Of a stretch of DNA of 64,000 bases, positions 18,359 through 28,200 are shown piece by piece (position 1 is the first letter of the stretch; each line of letters begins with the position of its first letter). The translations under genes and the position numbers were made by a program. The notes beneath the pieces were generated by a model that worked only from the letters and a program-made list of their open reading frames with translations, ran no database searches and was not told the origin of the DNA. Source of the stretch: Micromonospora echinaurantiaca (GTDB lineage Bacteria > Actinomycetota > Actinomycetes > Mycobacteriales > Micromonosporaceae); the NCBI RefSeq assembly GCF_900090235.1, contig NZ_LT607750.1:1934501-1998500 (forward strand). The letters are read 5' to 3'.

Positions 18359-19555
18359 TCAGTTGCACACCACCCGAACCGGGATCCGGTCGTAGCCCCG
18401 GAAGCCCAGTCCGGTGCGGCGGTGCGCGGGGCCGGTGGCCTCGAACCGGCGCAGCCGGGTGGCGAGGTGACCGAAGACCGCCGCGCCCTCGACCCGGGCC
18501 AGGGTGGCGCCCAGGCAGTGGTGCGGCCCGGAGCTGAAGGCCAGGTGCGGGTTGGGGGAGCGGGCCAGGTCGATCCGGTCCGGCTCGGGGAACCGCCGCT
18601 CGTCGCGGTTGGCGGAGGCGAGCAGCAGCACCACCACCCGGCGGGCCCGGATCACCCGGTCGCCGACGGTGACCGGCTCGCGGACCACCCGGGACGTGGC
18701 GTGGATCGGGCAGTCCCAGCGGAGGAACTCCTCCACCGCGCCGGGCGCGAGGCCCAGGTCCCGGCGCAACCGGTCCAGCAGCTCCGGGCGGTGCAGCAGC
18801 AGCGCGCCGCCGGTGGAGAGCAGGTTGGTGGTGGTCTCGAAGCCGGCGAAGAACAGGAAGATGACGTTGTCGACCAGCTCCGCCCGGCTGATCGTGCCGG
18901 TCGCCTCGGCGTCGCGGAGCAGGTGCGACAGCATGTCGTCGCCGTCCCGGCCGGCCCGCTCGCGCAGCAGCCCGCCGACGTAGCCGCGCAGCCAGCCGAC
19001 CGCCCGGACGGCGTCCGCCCGCTCCTGCTCGGTGGGAGCGCCGGAGCCGAACATCCGCCCCAGCGCGACGGCGTGCGGCTGCGCCTCCGCCCGGTCGGCC
19101 ACCGGGATGCCGAGCAGTTCGGCCGCCACCGTGACCGGCAGCGGGTAGGCCAGGTCGGCGACCAGGTCGGCCGCCGGCGCGTCGGCCATCGCCGCGAACA
19201 GCTCCCCGACCAGCTCGACGATCCGTGGCCGCAGCGCCGCCACGGTACGCGGATTGACCGTCCGGGCCATCGCCCGGCGCAGCGTCGAGTGCTGCGGCGG
19301 GTCCCGGTTGAGCACGGTGGCCCGGAAGAAGTCGGTCAGCTCGTCGGGCTCGCCGGAGAGCCGGTAGACCAGGTCGGGGAACTCGTGACTGAGCCGCGGG
19401 TCGGTCAGCAGGGCGGTGACGTCGGCGTGCCGGGTGACCGCCCAGGCGCCCGGCCCGGCCGGCACCACCCGGCCGGCGGCGCGCAGCTCGGCGTAGTGCG
19501 GGTACGGGTCGGCGAGCCCGGCGACCTCGGCCTCGTCGTAGCGCAGCACTGTCAC
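18359..19555 (-). CDS. Cytochrome P450 (left arm, C)
   Basis: A 398-residue P450. The I-helix is 'LFFAGFETTTNLLSTGG', K-helix 'VEEFLRWDCPIHATSRV' gives E-x-x-R, and the heme loop is 'FSSGPHHCLGATLAR'. The GTG start at 19555 overlaps the stop of the condensation-domain gene by 4 bases, so the two are translationally coupled. Coupling of a P450 to a free-standing condensation domain suggests that it either hydroxylates the carrier-bound or condensed product or supplies the hydroxyl group that the condensation domain acylates. Confidence 0.92.
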   Translation of the reverse strand: MTVLRYDEAEVAGLADPYPHYAELRAAGRVVPAGPGAWAVTRHADVTALLTDPRLSHEFPDLVYRLSGEPDELTDFFRATVLNRDPPQHSTLRRAMARTVNPRTVAALRPRIVELVGELFAAMADAPAADLVADLAYPLPVTVAAELLGIPVADRAEAQPHAVALGRMFGSGAPTEQERADAVRAVGWLRGYVGGLLRERAGRDGDDMLSHLLRDAEATGTISRAELVDNVIFLFFAGFETTTNLLSTGGALLLHRPELLDRLRRDLGLAPGAVEEFLRWDCPIHATSRVVREPVTVGDRVIRARRVVVLLLASANRDERRFPEPDRIDLARSPNPHLAFSSGPHHCLGATLARVEGAAVFGHLATRLRRFEATGPAHRRTGLGFRGYDRIPVRVVCN

Positions 19556-20868
19556 ACCCGGGTCAGGCTGAGCGGCTCCGTGGGCCGGGCGGCCGCCGCC
19601 CGGGCCAGGGTGAGGTAGTCCGCCAGGAACTCCTCCGCCCAGGCCGGCTGGAACCGGTCGGTGGTGTAGAAGAGCATCGCCTGGCAGGCGCCGCTGTGCT
19701 GCGGGATCAGCCCCAGCTCCAGGCCGAACCGGCTGCCCAGCGAGTCCGGGGTGTACAGCTCGAACTCCACGCCGCGGGCCTGCACCTTGGTGCCCGGCGG
19801 CGGGGTGAGCAGCATCTGGAACACCACGTCGTCGACCCGGCCGGAGGTGTTCTGCAGGTTCAGCGGCAGCATCTGGTACGGGATGCCCTCGTGCAGGAAG
19901 CCGTCGATGACGGTGCCCCGGACCCGGCGGACCACCTCGACGAACGGAACGTCCGGATCGACCTGGTTGCGCAGCACCACCATGTTCGCGAAGAAGCCGA
20001 CGGTGGTCTGGACGCCCTTGACCGACCGGTTCGCGAACAGCGACGCCACGGAGATGTCGGTCTGCCCGGTGCGCTGGGCCAACAGCAGGTAGTACAGCGA
20101 GAGCATCACCGCGAACGGGGTGGTCCGCTCGCCCCGGGCGACCGCCTTGAGCCGGTTGAACACGCCGGCGTCGATGGTGGCGACCTCGATCCCGGTGGGC
20201 CGGCCGCCGTCGGTGGCCGGCACCGCCGGCGGCAGTTCGACCAGCTTCATGCCGCGCAGCTGCCGGATCCAGTAGTCCTGGTGCACCTTCAGCGCCCCGG
20301 TGGTCAGCTGCTCGTGCTGCCACCGGGCGAAGTCCGGGTACTGCCACTGCACCGGGGGCAGCCCCGGGTCGCCGTCCGGCCCGGCGTCCAGGAACCGGAT
20401 CAGGTCCTGCAGCACGATGCCGCACGACCAGGCGTCCGAGACCAGGTGGTGCATGTTGAGGCAGAGCATGTGCTCGTCCGGTCCGAGCCGCCAGAGGGTG
20501 ACCCGCAGCGGGTGCCGACCGACGTCGACCGGCGTGTGCAGCTCCCGCTCGACGGCCTCGGCGACCACCGCGTCGAGCCGGTCCGGCTCGGCGGCCAGCG
20601 GCACCACCTCGAACGGCGGTGGCAGGTCGTCGTGGATGTGCTGGACGAGCTCCCGGCCGCGGCGTACCAGCGTGGTCCGCAGCGCCTCGTGCCGACGGGT
20701 CAGCCGGCCCAGGGCGACCTGGAGCTCGGTGACGTCGAGCGGGCCGTGCAGCTTGCACACGACGGGGCAGTTCAGCGACGCGGTGTCCGGGCGGTAGTGC
20801 TCCAGGAACCACAGTAGACGTTGACCGATGGATGCCGGCGCCTCCCGATGAGCCATGGGCAGCAACAT
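19552..20868 (-). CDS. Stand-alone NRPS condensation-domain protein
   Basis: A 438-residue single condensation domain with no A or PCP attached. The catalytic motif is intact: 'LNMHHLVSDAWSCG' (HHxxxDxW). Other C-domain blocks are 'RRHEALRTTL', 'YPDFARWQHEQL', 'SVASLFANRSVKGVQTTVGFFANMVVLR' (the NR..vGfF block) and 'IPYQMLPLNLQ'. It should join a carrier-bound acyl donor to an amine, alcohol or second carrier. This differs from the DxxxxD cyclisation domains of the two NRPS proteins. A second ATG at 20856 may be the true start. It is divergent from the regulator gene. Confidence 0.9.
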   Translation of the reverse strand: MLLPMAHREAPASIGQRLLWFLEHYRPDTASLNCPVVCKLHGPLDVTELQVALGRLTRRHEALRTTLVRRGRELVQHIHDDLPPPFEVVPLAAEPDRLDAVVAEAVERELHTPVDVGRHPLRVTLWRLGPDEHMLCLNMHHLVSDAWSCGIVLQDLIRFLDAGPDGDPGLPPVQWQYPDFARWQHEQLTTGALKVHQDYWIRQLRGMKLVELPPAVPATDGGRPTGIEVATIDAGVFNRLKAVARGERTTPFAVMLSLYYLLLAQRTGQTDISVASLFANRSVKGVQTTVGFFANMVVLRNQVDPDVPFVEVVRRVRGTVIDGFLHEGIPYQMLPLNLQNTSGRVDDVVFQMLLTPPPGTKVQARGVEFELYTPDSLGSRFGLELGLIPQHSGACQAMLFYTTDRFQPAWAEEFLADYLTLARAAAARPTEPLSLTRV

Positions 20869-21159
20869 AGTGGGCCACCGGGTCGCTGGCGAGAAAAGTC
20901 ATCGGCCGAAAATGTGACTGTTCGTCATCGTCAGATAACCAACAGATGTCGATGTCGAACGTGCTGCCGATTGCGCGGGCGGCTTCCCGTTCATAGCTTT
21001 GTGTCCGCGCTCCGTGACGGGATGTTGCGGTTGGGGGCTGAGCAGCAACCTGTCCATTTCGGAGCGCATTGTGCCAATTGGCGGATCGAATTGGTCGAAC
21101 GGACCGGACAAAGCGCAGGCGAAGTTGCATTGCAGACAACTCGGGGGAGTGCCTTGTCG
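20869..21159. promoter_or_regulatory. Divergent promoter region between condensation-domain and regulator genes
   Basis: About 290 bases with lower GC than the surroundings and no convincing coding frame. It holds the half-sites at 20920-20960 described separately and the inverted repeat ccaatt/aattgg at 21074-21094 with a 9-base spacer. A ggggga site at 21143-21148 serves the regulator. I cannot place -10 or -35 boxes with confidence. Confidence 0.55.
20920..20960. promoter_or_regulatory. Candidate StrR-type operator half-sites
   Basis: gttcgtcatc (20920-20929) and gatgtcgaac (20951-20960) are inverted copies matching at 9 of 10 positions. As I recall it, StrR-family sites have GTTCGA-type arms spaced about 11 bases apart. 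Here the arms are about one helical turn further apart. The site lies upstream of a StrR-like regulator gene and its divergent neighbour, fitting autoregulation. Confidence 0.4.
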
Positions 21160-22212
21160 ATGCCCGCACACCAGCTCATGCCCACCTCGTCCGCGGCGAC
21201 GGAGGCCAAGCGACCCATGCAGCCGCCACGGATCCCGAAGCCGTCTCCATCGCCCGAGAACCACCCCGTCACCATGCTGCCGATCAGCAAGCTGCTGCCG
21301 GCGGACTCGCCCCGGCTCTCCGGGGAGGACGTGCAGCACGTCCGGATGCTCGCCGACTCCGACGCCGACCTGCCGCCGATCCTGGTGCACCGGCAGACGT
21401 TGCGGGTCATCGACGGTATGCACCGGCTGCGGGCGGCCGTGCTGCGCGGCCAGGAGGAGATCGCCTGCCGGCTCTTCGAGGGCGGTGAGGACGCCGCCTT
21501 CGTGATCGCCGTCGAGACCAACATCGCCCACGGGCTGCCGCTCTCGCTGGCCGACCGGGAGGCGGCCGCGGCCCGCATCCTCCGGTCCCACCCACAGTGG
21601 TCGGACCGGGCGATCGCCGCCGTGACCGGCCTCTCCGCCAAGACCGTCGGCGTCATCCGGCGGGGAGCAACTGTGGACCAGCCGCAGTTGCACAGCCGGA
21701 TCGGCCGGGACGGCCGGGTCCGCCCGGTCAACGGCGCGGACGGCCGCCGCCGCGCCGGGGAGCTGTTCGCGCTGCGTCCCGACGCCTCGCTGCGCGAGGT
21801 GGCCCGGCGCGCCGGGATCTCGCCCGGCACCGCCCGGGACGTGCGGGAACGGATCCGCCGCGGCGAGGACCCGATCCCGCCCCGCCAGCGCGGCAACCGG
21901 CCCCGGCCGGAGCCGCCGAGCCCGGAGCGGGAGCTGCGCCGGCTGATGAGCGTACGGGGCGGGCCGCTACGCGATCGGGAGACGATCCTGCGCAACCTGC
22001 GTCGCGATCCGTCTGTCCGGTTCACCGACAGCGGACGTAGCCTCCTGCGGTGGCTCGACGCGCGGGCCACCTCACCCGACGGGTGGGAGACGGTCGTGCA
22101 CTCGATCGCGCCGCACTGCGCGTACGCCATCGCCGACCTGGCCTGCGCGATCGCCGAGGAGTGGGTCGCGGTGGCCGAGCACCTGCGCCAGCGGGCGGAG
22201 AACAGCGCCTGA
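21160..22212 (+). CDS. StrR-like pathway regulator with ParB/Srx N-terminal domain
   Basis: About 350 residues from the ATG at 21160; a TTG at 21154 is better spaced from the ggggga site and may be used. The N-terminal ParB-like fold reads 'TMLPISKLLPADSPRLSGEDVQHVRMLADS', 'LPPILVHRQTLRVIDGMHRLRAAVLRGQEEIACRLFEGG' and 'AFVIAVETNIAHGLPLSLADREAAAARIL'. Two helix-turn-helix-like segments follow: 'WSDRAIAAVTGLSAKTVGVIR' and 'SLREVARRAGISPGTARDVRERI'. This layout is that of StrR-type activators of antibiotic clusters. It is the only regulator in the 50-kb cluster and lies 52 bases before the first NRPS gene, so it probably activates the operon. Confidence 0.82.
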   Translation: MPAHQLMPTSSAATEAKRPMQPPRIPKPSPSPENHPVTMLPISKLLPADSPRLSGEDVQHVRMLADSDADLPPILVHRQTLRVIDGMHRLRAAVLRGQEEIACRLFEGGEDAAFVIAVETNIAHGLPLSLADREAAAARILRSHPQWSDRAIAAVTGLSAKTVGVIRRGATVDQPQLHSRIGRDGRVRPVNGADGRRRAGELFALRPDASLREVARRAGISPGTARDVRERIRRGEDPIPPRQRGNRPRPEPPSPERELRRLMSVRGGPLRDRETILRNLRRDPSVRFTDSGRSLLRWLDARATSPDGWETVVHSIAPHCAYAIADLACAIAEEWVAVAEHLRQRAENSA

Positions 22213-22264
22213 CCCCCGCGAACCCGTCCCGACCCCGCCCGACCCCTCCACCCCGGGGAGACCG

Positions 22265-25200
22265 ATGGACAGTCACAGCACCCTGCCCGCGACCGGGACG
22301 CCGCTGACCGCCGACCGGATGCGTGCCGACATCGCCGAACTGGTGGGCGGGGAGACCGCGCTGGACGAGGCCGGCGGCGACCTGATCGCGGTCGGCCTGG
22401 ACTCGATGAAGGTGATGCGGCTGGCCGCCCGGTGGCGCGCCGCCGGCGTGGACGTGAAGTTCGCCGACCTGTTCGCCCGCCCCACCTTCGCGCAGTGGCA
22501 GGACCTGATCGCACAGCGGCAGAGCGCCCCGGCCGAGCCGGCCACCAAGGCCGCCCCGGCTTACGTGGAGGTGGACGAGAGCGCGCCCTTCCCGCTGGCC
22601 ACCATGCAGCACGCGTACTGGGTGGGGCGGGCGGAGAACCTGACCCTCGGCGGGGTGGCCACCCACTTCTACGCCGAACTCGACGGCGCGGCGGTCGACC
22701 CGGGGCGGCTGGAGACCGCCGCCCGGGCGCTGCTGCGCCGGCACGGCATGCTGCGGGCCCGGGTGCTCGGCGACGGCCGCCAGCAGATCCAACCCGAACC
22801 GAGCTGGCCCGGCCTCACCGTCCACGACCTGCGGGAGCTGCCGCCGGCCCGGGTGGAGGCGGAACTGGCCCGGACCCGGGACGCGCTGTCGCACCGGCGT
22901 TTCGACGTGGCCGGCGGCGAGGTCTTCGACGTCGGCGTCTCGCTGCTGCCGGCCGGGCGTACCCGGCTGCACCTGAACATCGACATGCTGGTCGCGGACG
23001 CGCTCAGTTTCCGGATCATCATCAACGACCTGGCCGCCCTCTACGCCGACCCGGCGGCGCAGCTGCCCGCCATCGGCTACAGCTACCCGCGCTACCTGGC
23101 CGACCGCCGGGCCCGGCCGGTGCCCGGTCGGGCGGACGCCGAACGGTACTGGGCCGACCGGCTGCCGGAGCTGCCCCGGGCGCCCCGGCTGCCGCTGGCC
23201 GTCGCGCCGGAGCAGCTCACCCGGCACCGGGTCACCCGCCGGCACCACTGGCTCTCCGCGGACCGCTGGGCGCGGCTCGCCGAGCGGGCCCGGGACCAGG
23301 GCGTGACCCTGTCGATGACGTTCGCTGCCGCGTTCAGCGAGGTGCTCGCCGGCTGGAGTGAGGAGCCGGACTTCCTGCTCAACGTGCCGCTGTTCGACCG
23401 GGAGCCGATCCACCCCGACGTGGGGCTGCTGGTCGGCGACTTCAGCAACCTGCTGATCCTCGGTGTGCACACCGCGCCGGGCGGCTCCTTCCTGGACCTG
23501 GTCCGGCGGACCCAGGCCCGGTTCACCGCGGACGCCGCGCACTCGGCGTACTCCGGGCTGGAGGTGCTGCGCGACCTGGCCCGCCGCGACGGCGCCGCGC
23601 AGACCCTCGCGCCGGTGGTCTTCACCAGCGCGCTCGGCCTCGGCGAGCTGTTCAACCGCACGGTGACCGAGCACTTCGGCACGCTCGGCTGGAACATCTC
23701 GCAGGCTCCCCAGGTGGTGCTCGACCACCAGGTCACCGAGCACGCCGGGGGGCTGCTGCTCAACTGGGACGCGGTCGACGAGCTGTTCTGCGACGGCGTG
23801 CTGGACGCGATGTTCGACGCGTACCTGCGGCTGCTCGACTGGCTGGCCACCGAGCGGGACTGGTCCGCGCCGACGCCCAGCCTGCTCCCCGCCGACCAGG
23901 CGGCGCGCCGGGCGGCGGTGAACCGCACCGCCGGCCCGGAACGGGAGCGTCGGCTGCACGAGTCGTTCTACCGGTACGCCGGCGACCACCCCGACCGGGT
24001 AGCGCTGGTCGCCGGCGACGGCACCACGGTCGGCTACCGGGCGCTCGCCGAGCGGGCCGACCGGATCGCCGGCCTGCTGGCGGGGCGGGGCTGCCGTCCC
24101 GGTGAACCGGTGGCGGTGACCCTGCCGCGCGGCCCGGACCAGGTCGCCGCGGTGCTCGGCGTGCTTCGCGCCGGCGGCGCGTTCGTCCCGGTCGGCGCCG
24201 GCCAGCCGGCCGACCGGCGGGCCGCCATCCACGCCGACGCCGGGATCCGGCTGGTGCTCACCGACGCGGCCACCCGGGCCGCGCTGGCCTGGCCGGCCGG
24301 GGCGACGGCGCTGACCGTCGAGGAGGCGGCCACCGCCGAGCCGCTCTTGCCCGCCGTCGAGGTCGACCCGGAGGAGCTGGCGTACGTCATCTACACGTCC
24401 GGCTCCACCGGCACCCCGAAGGGCGTGGAGATGAGCCACCGGGCGGCGGCCAACACCATCGAGGACATCGGCGACCGCTGGTGGGTCGGGGCCGACGACC
24501 GGGGCTTCGCGGTCACCTCGCTGGAGCACGACTGGTCGGTGTACGAACTCTTCGCCTACCTGTCGGCCGGCGGCGCCCTGGTGCTGCCGCCGGAGGAGGC
24601 CCGCCGGGACGCCCAGCGCTGGGCCGAACTGGTCGACCGGCACGGGGTCACCGTCTGGACCGGGGTGCCCGCCCTGCTCGACATGCTGCTCACCGCCGCC
24701 CGGCCCGGCCAGCTGCGCAGCCTGCGGCTCGCCCTGCTGGGCGGCGACTGGGTCGGCCTGGACCTGCGCGACCGGCTCGTCGCCCACGCCCCGGGCTGCC
24801 GACTGGTGGCGCTCGGCGGGGCGACGGAGGTCGGCATCCACTCCACCTGGCACGAGGTGACCGAGGTGCCCGCACACTGGCGCTCGGTGCCGTACGGCGC
24901 GCCGCTGCGCAACCAGCGGGTGCGGGTGGTCGACGCCCGCGGCCGGGACTGCCCGGACTGGGTGCCGGGTGAGCTGTGGCTCGGCGGCGTCGGGGTCGGC
25001 CGCGGCTACCGGGGCGACCCGGCCCGCACCGCCGAGCGGTTCGTCGAGCACGACGGCGGGCGCTGGTACCGCACCGGAGACCTGTGCCGCTACCACCCGG
25101 ACGGCACGCTGGAGCTGCTCGGCCGGACCGACTTCCAGGTGAAGCTGCTCGGCCAGCGGATCGACCTGGGCGAGGTGGAGGCGGCGGCACGGTCGTATCC

Positions 25201-28200
25201 GGGGGTGGCCCGGACGGTGGCGCTGGTGGTCACCGAGCCGCGCCGGCTCGCCCTGGCGGTGGTGCCGGCGGACGCCGACCTCGCGGTGGACGACCTGGTG
25301 GCGCACCTGCGCCGGCGGCTGCCCGAGCACATGGTGCCCCGGCAGGTCGACCTGCTGACCGCGTTGCCGCTGAACGCCAACGGGAAGGTGGACCGGTCGG
25401 CGATCGCCGGCCTGCTCGCCGACCGGCCCGCCCCGCAGGAGACGGAGCCGCCGCGCGGCGAGACCGAGACCCGGGTGGCCGCGATCTGGGCGCAGCTGCT
25501 GGAGAACCGGGCCGTCGGCCGCTCCGACAGCTTCTTCACCCTCGGCGGCAACAGCCTGCTCGCCACCCGGGTGATCGCCGCGCTGCGCCAGGCCGGGTAC
25601 GCCGACGCCAGCCTGACCCAGCTCTTCGCGACGCCGACACTGGCGGAGTTCGCCCGGCACCTCACCCCCGGCGGGCCGGCGCCCCTGAACGGGGTGGCGG
25701 TCCGGGCGGACGCGGAACACCGGCACGAGCCGTTCGACGCCACCGAGGTGCAGCGCGCCTACTGGCTGGGGCGCCGGCCGGAGTTCACCCTCGGCGGGGT
25801 CGGCTCCCACTGGTACTGGGAGTTCGAGGGCCGTGACGTCGACCTCGACCGGCTGGCGGCGGCCTGGAACCGGCTGGTGGACCGGCACGAGATGCTCCGG
25901 GCGGTCTTCGACGACGACGGCCGGCAGCGCGTCCTGCCGGAGGTGCCGCCGGTACGGATCCGGGTGACCGACGCCGGGGCGGACCCGGCGCCGCTGGTCG
26001 CCGCGATGCGCGCCGAGCTGGCCCACCACGTGTTCGCCACCGACTCGTGGCCGCTGTTCGACCTGCGGGCGGTCCGCTCCGCCGACGGCGTCATCCGGCT
26101 CGGGGTGAGCCTCGACTTCGCGGTGCTGGACGCGCTCAGCATCATGATCGTCTTCTCCGAGCTGTCCCGCCTCTACGCCGAGCCGGAGGCGGTCCTGCCG
26201 CCGATCGGGGTCTCCTTCCGGGACGTGCTGCTCGCCGACCCGGTCGAGCCGGCCCGCCGGGCGGCGGCCCGCGACCACTGGCTCAAGCGGATCGACGAGC
26301 TGCCCCCGGCGCCGCAGCTGCCGCTGGCCCGGGACCCGGCCCAGCTCTCCGGGCACCGGTTCAGCCGCCGCGAGTGCCGGCTCGACGCGGACGACTGGCG
26401 GCGGCTGACCGACCGGGCCGCGCGGCACGGGATCACCGGCTCCACCGTGGTCGCCACCGCCTTCGCCGCCGTGCTGCGGGCGTGGAGCGCCGCGGAGGAG
26501 TTCACCCTGAACTTCACCCTCTTCGACCGGCCCGAGGTGCACCCCGACATCCACCGGGTGGTCGGCGACTTCACCTCGCTGCTGCTGGTGGCCGACCGCC
26601 CGGAACCGGGGGAGAGCTTCGCCGCGGCGGCCCGTCGGTTGCAGCGGCAGGTCTGGTCCGACATGGAGCACAGCGCCTACTCCGGCATCTCGGTGCTGCG
26701 TGAACTGGCCCGCCGCACCGGGGCGCCGGAGGTGCTGATGCCGGTGGTGTTCACCAGCACGCTCGGCGTCCGGGACGCCACCGAACACCGTTTCGACCTG
26801 CGCACCCCGTTCGGCGAGTACCGCACCGGGCTGTCCCAGACCCCGCAGGTGCTGCTCGACCACCAGGTCACCGAGCACGACGGCGGACTGCTGCTCAACT
26901 GGGACGCCGTCGACGAGGCGTTCTGCCCCGGCGTGCTGGACGCGATGTTCGCCGCGTACCGGGACCTGCTGGTCCGGCTGGCCGGGGCGGCCGACTGGGA
27001 CGCACAGGCCCGGGTGCCGCTGCCGGACGCCCAGGCGGCGGTGCGCCGCCGGGTCAACGACACCGCCGGCCCGCAGTCCGGCCGGCTGCTGCACGAGGGC
27101 TTTCTCGCCGTCGCGGCCACCCGGCCGGACGCGCCCGCGCTGACCTGGGGCGACGACGGCGTGCTCAGCTACGGCGAACTCGCCGACCGGGCCCGGCGGG
27201 TCGCCGCCGCGCTGCGCGCCGCCGGGGTGCGCCCCGGCGACCGGGTGGCGGTCACCGTGCCCAAGGGGCCCGGCCAGGTGGTCGCGGTGCTCGGCGTGCT
27301 GGCCGCCGGCGCGGCGTACGTGCCGGTCGGGGTGGACCACCCGAAGTTGCGCCGGGACCGGATCGTCGCCGACAGCGGCGCCCGCACCGTGATCGACGCG
27401 CCCTTCCTCGACCGGGCCGGCGAGCACGCCCCGGCCGAGCCGGTGGCCGTACCGCCCCACCAGCCGGCCTACGTCATCTACACCTCCGGCTCGACGGGCG
27501 ATCCGAAGGGCGTGGTGATCTCCCACGCCAGCGCTGTCAACACCGTCGAGGACGTCAACCAGCGGTACGGCGTCGGCCCCGCCGACCGGGTGCTGGCCGT
27601 CTCCGCGCTCGACTTCGACCTGTCCGTGTACGACGTGTTCGGGCTGCTCGCGGCCGGCGGCACCGTGGTGCTGCCGGCCGAGGACGAGCGCCGCGACCCG
27701 GCCGCCTGGCTCCGGCTGGCCCGCGCCCACCGGGTCACCCTGTGGAACAGCGTCCCGGCCCTGCTGGACATGCTGCTCACCGAGGCCGGCGGCGACCTGC
27801 CGGCGGCGCTGCGGCTGGCCCTGGTCTCCGGCGACTGGGTCGGGTTGGACCTGCCCGGGCGGCTCGCCGCGGCCGGCGCCGGCCGGTGCCGGCTGGTCGC
27901 GCTCGGCGGCGCCACCGAGGCGGCGATCTGGTCCAACGCCTTCGAGGTGACCGAGGTGCCGCCGGGCTGGACCTCCATCCCGTACGGCTTTCCACTGCGC
28001 AACCAGTGCTACCGGGTGGTCGACGGGCCCGGCGGGGACCGGCCGGACTGGGTGCCCGGGGAGCTGTGGATCGGCGGCGCCGGGGTGGCCCTCTGCTACC
28101 ACGGTGACCCGGAGCGCACCGCCGCCCGGTTCGTCGAGTACGCCGGCGAACGCTGGTACCGCACCGGCGACCTGGGCCGGTACTGGCCGGACGGGACGCT

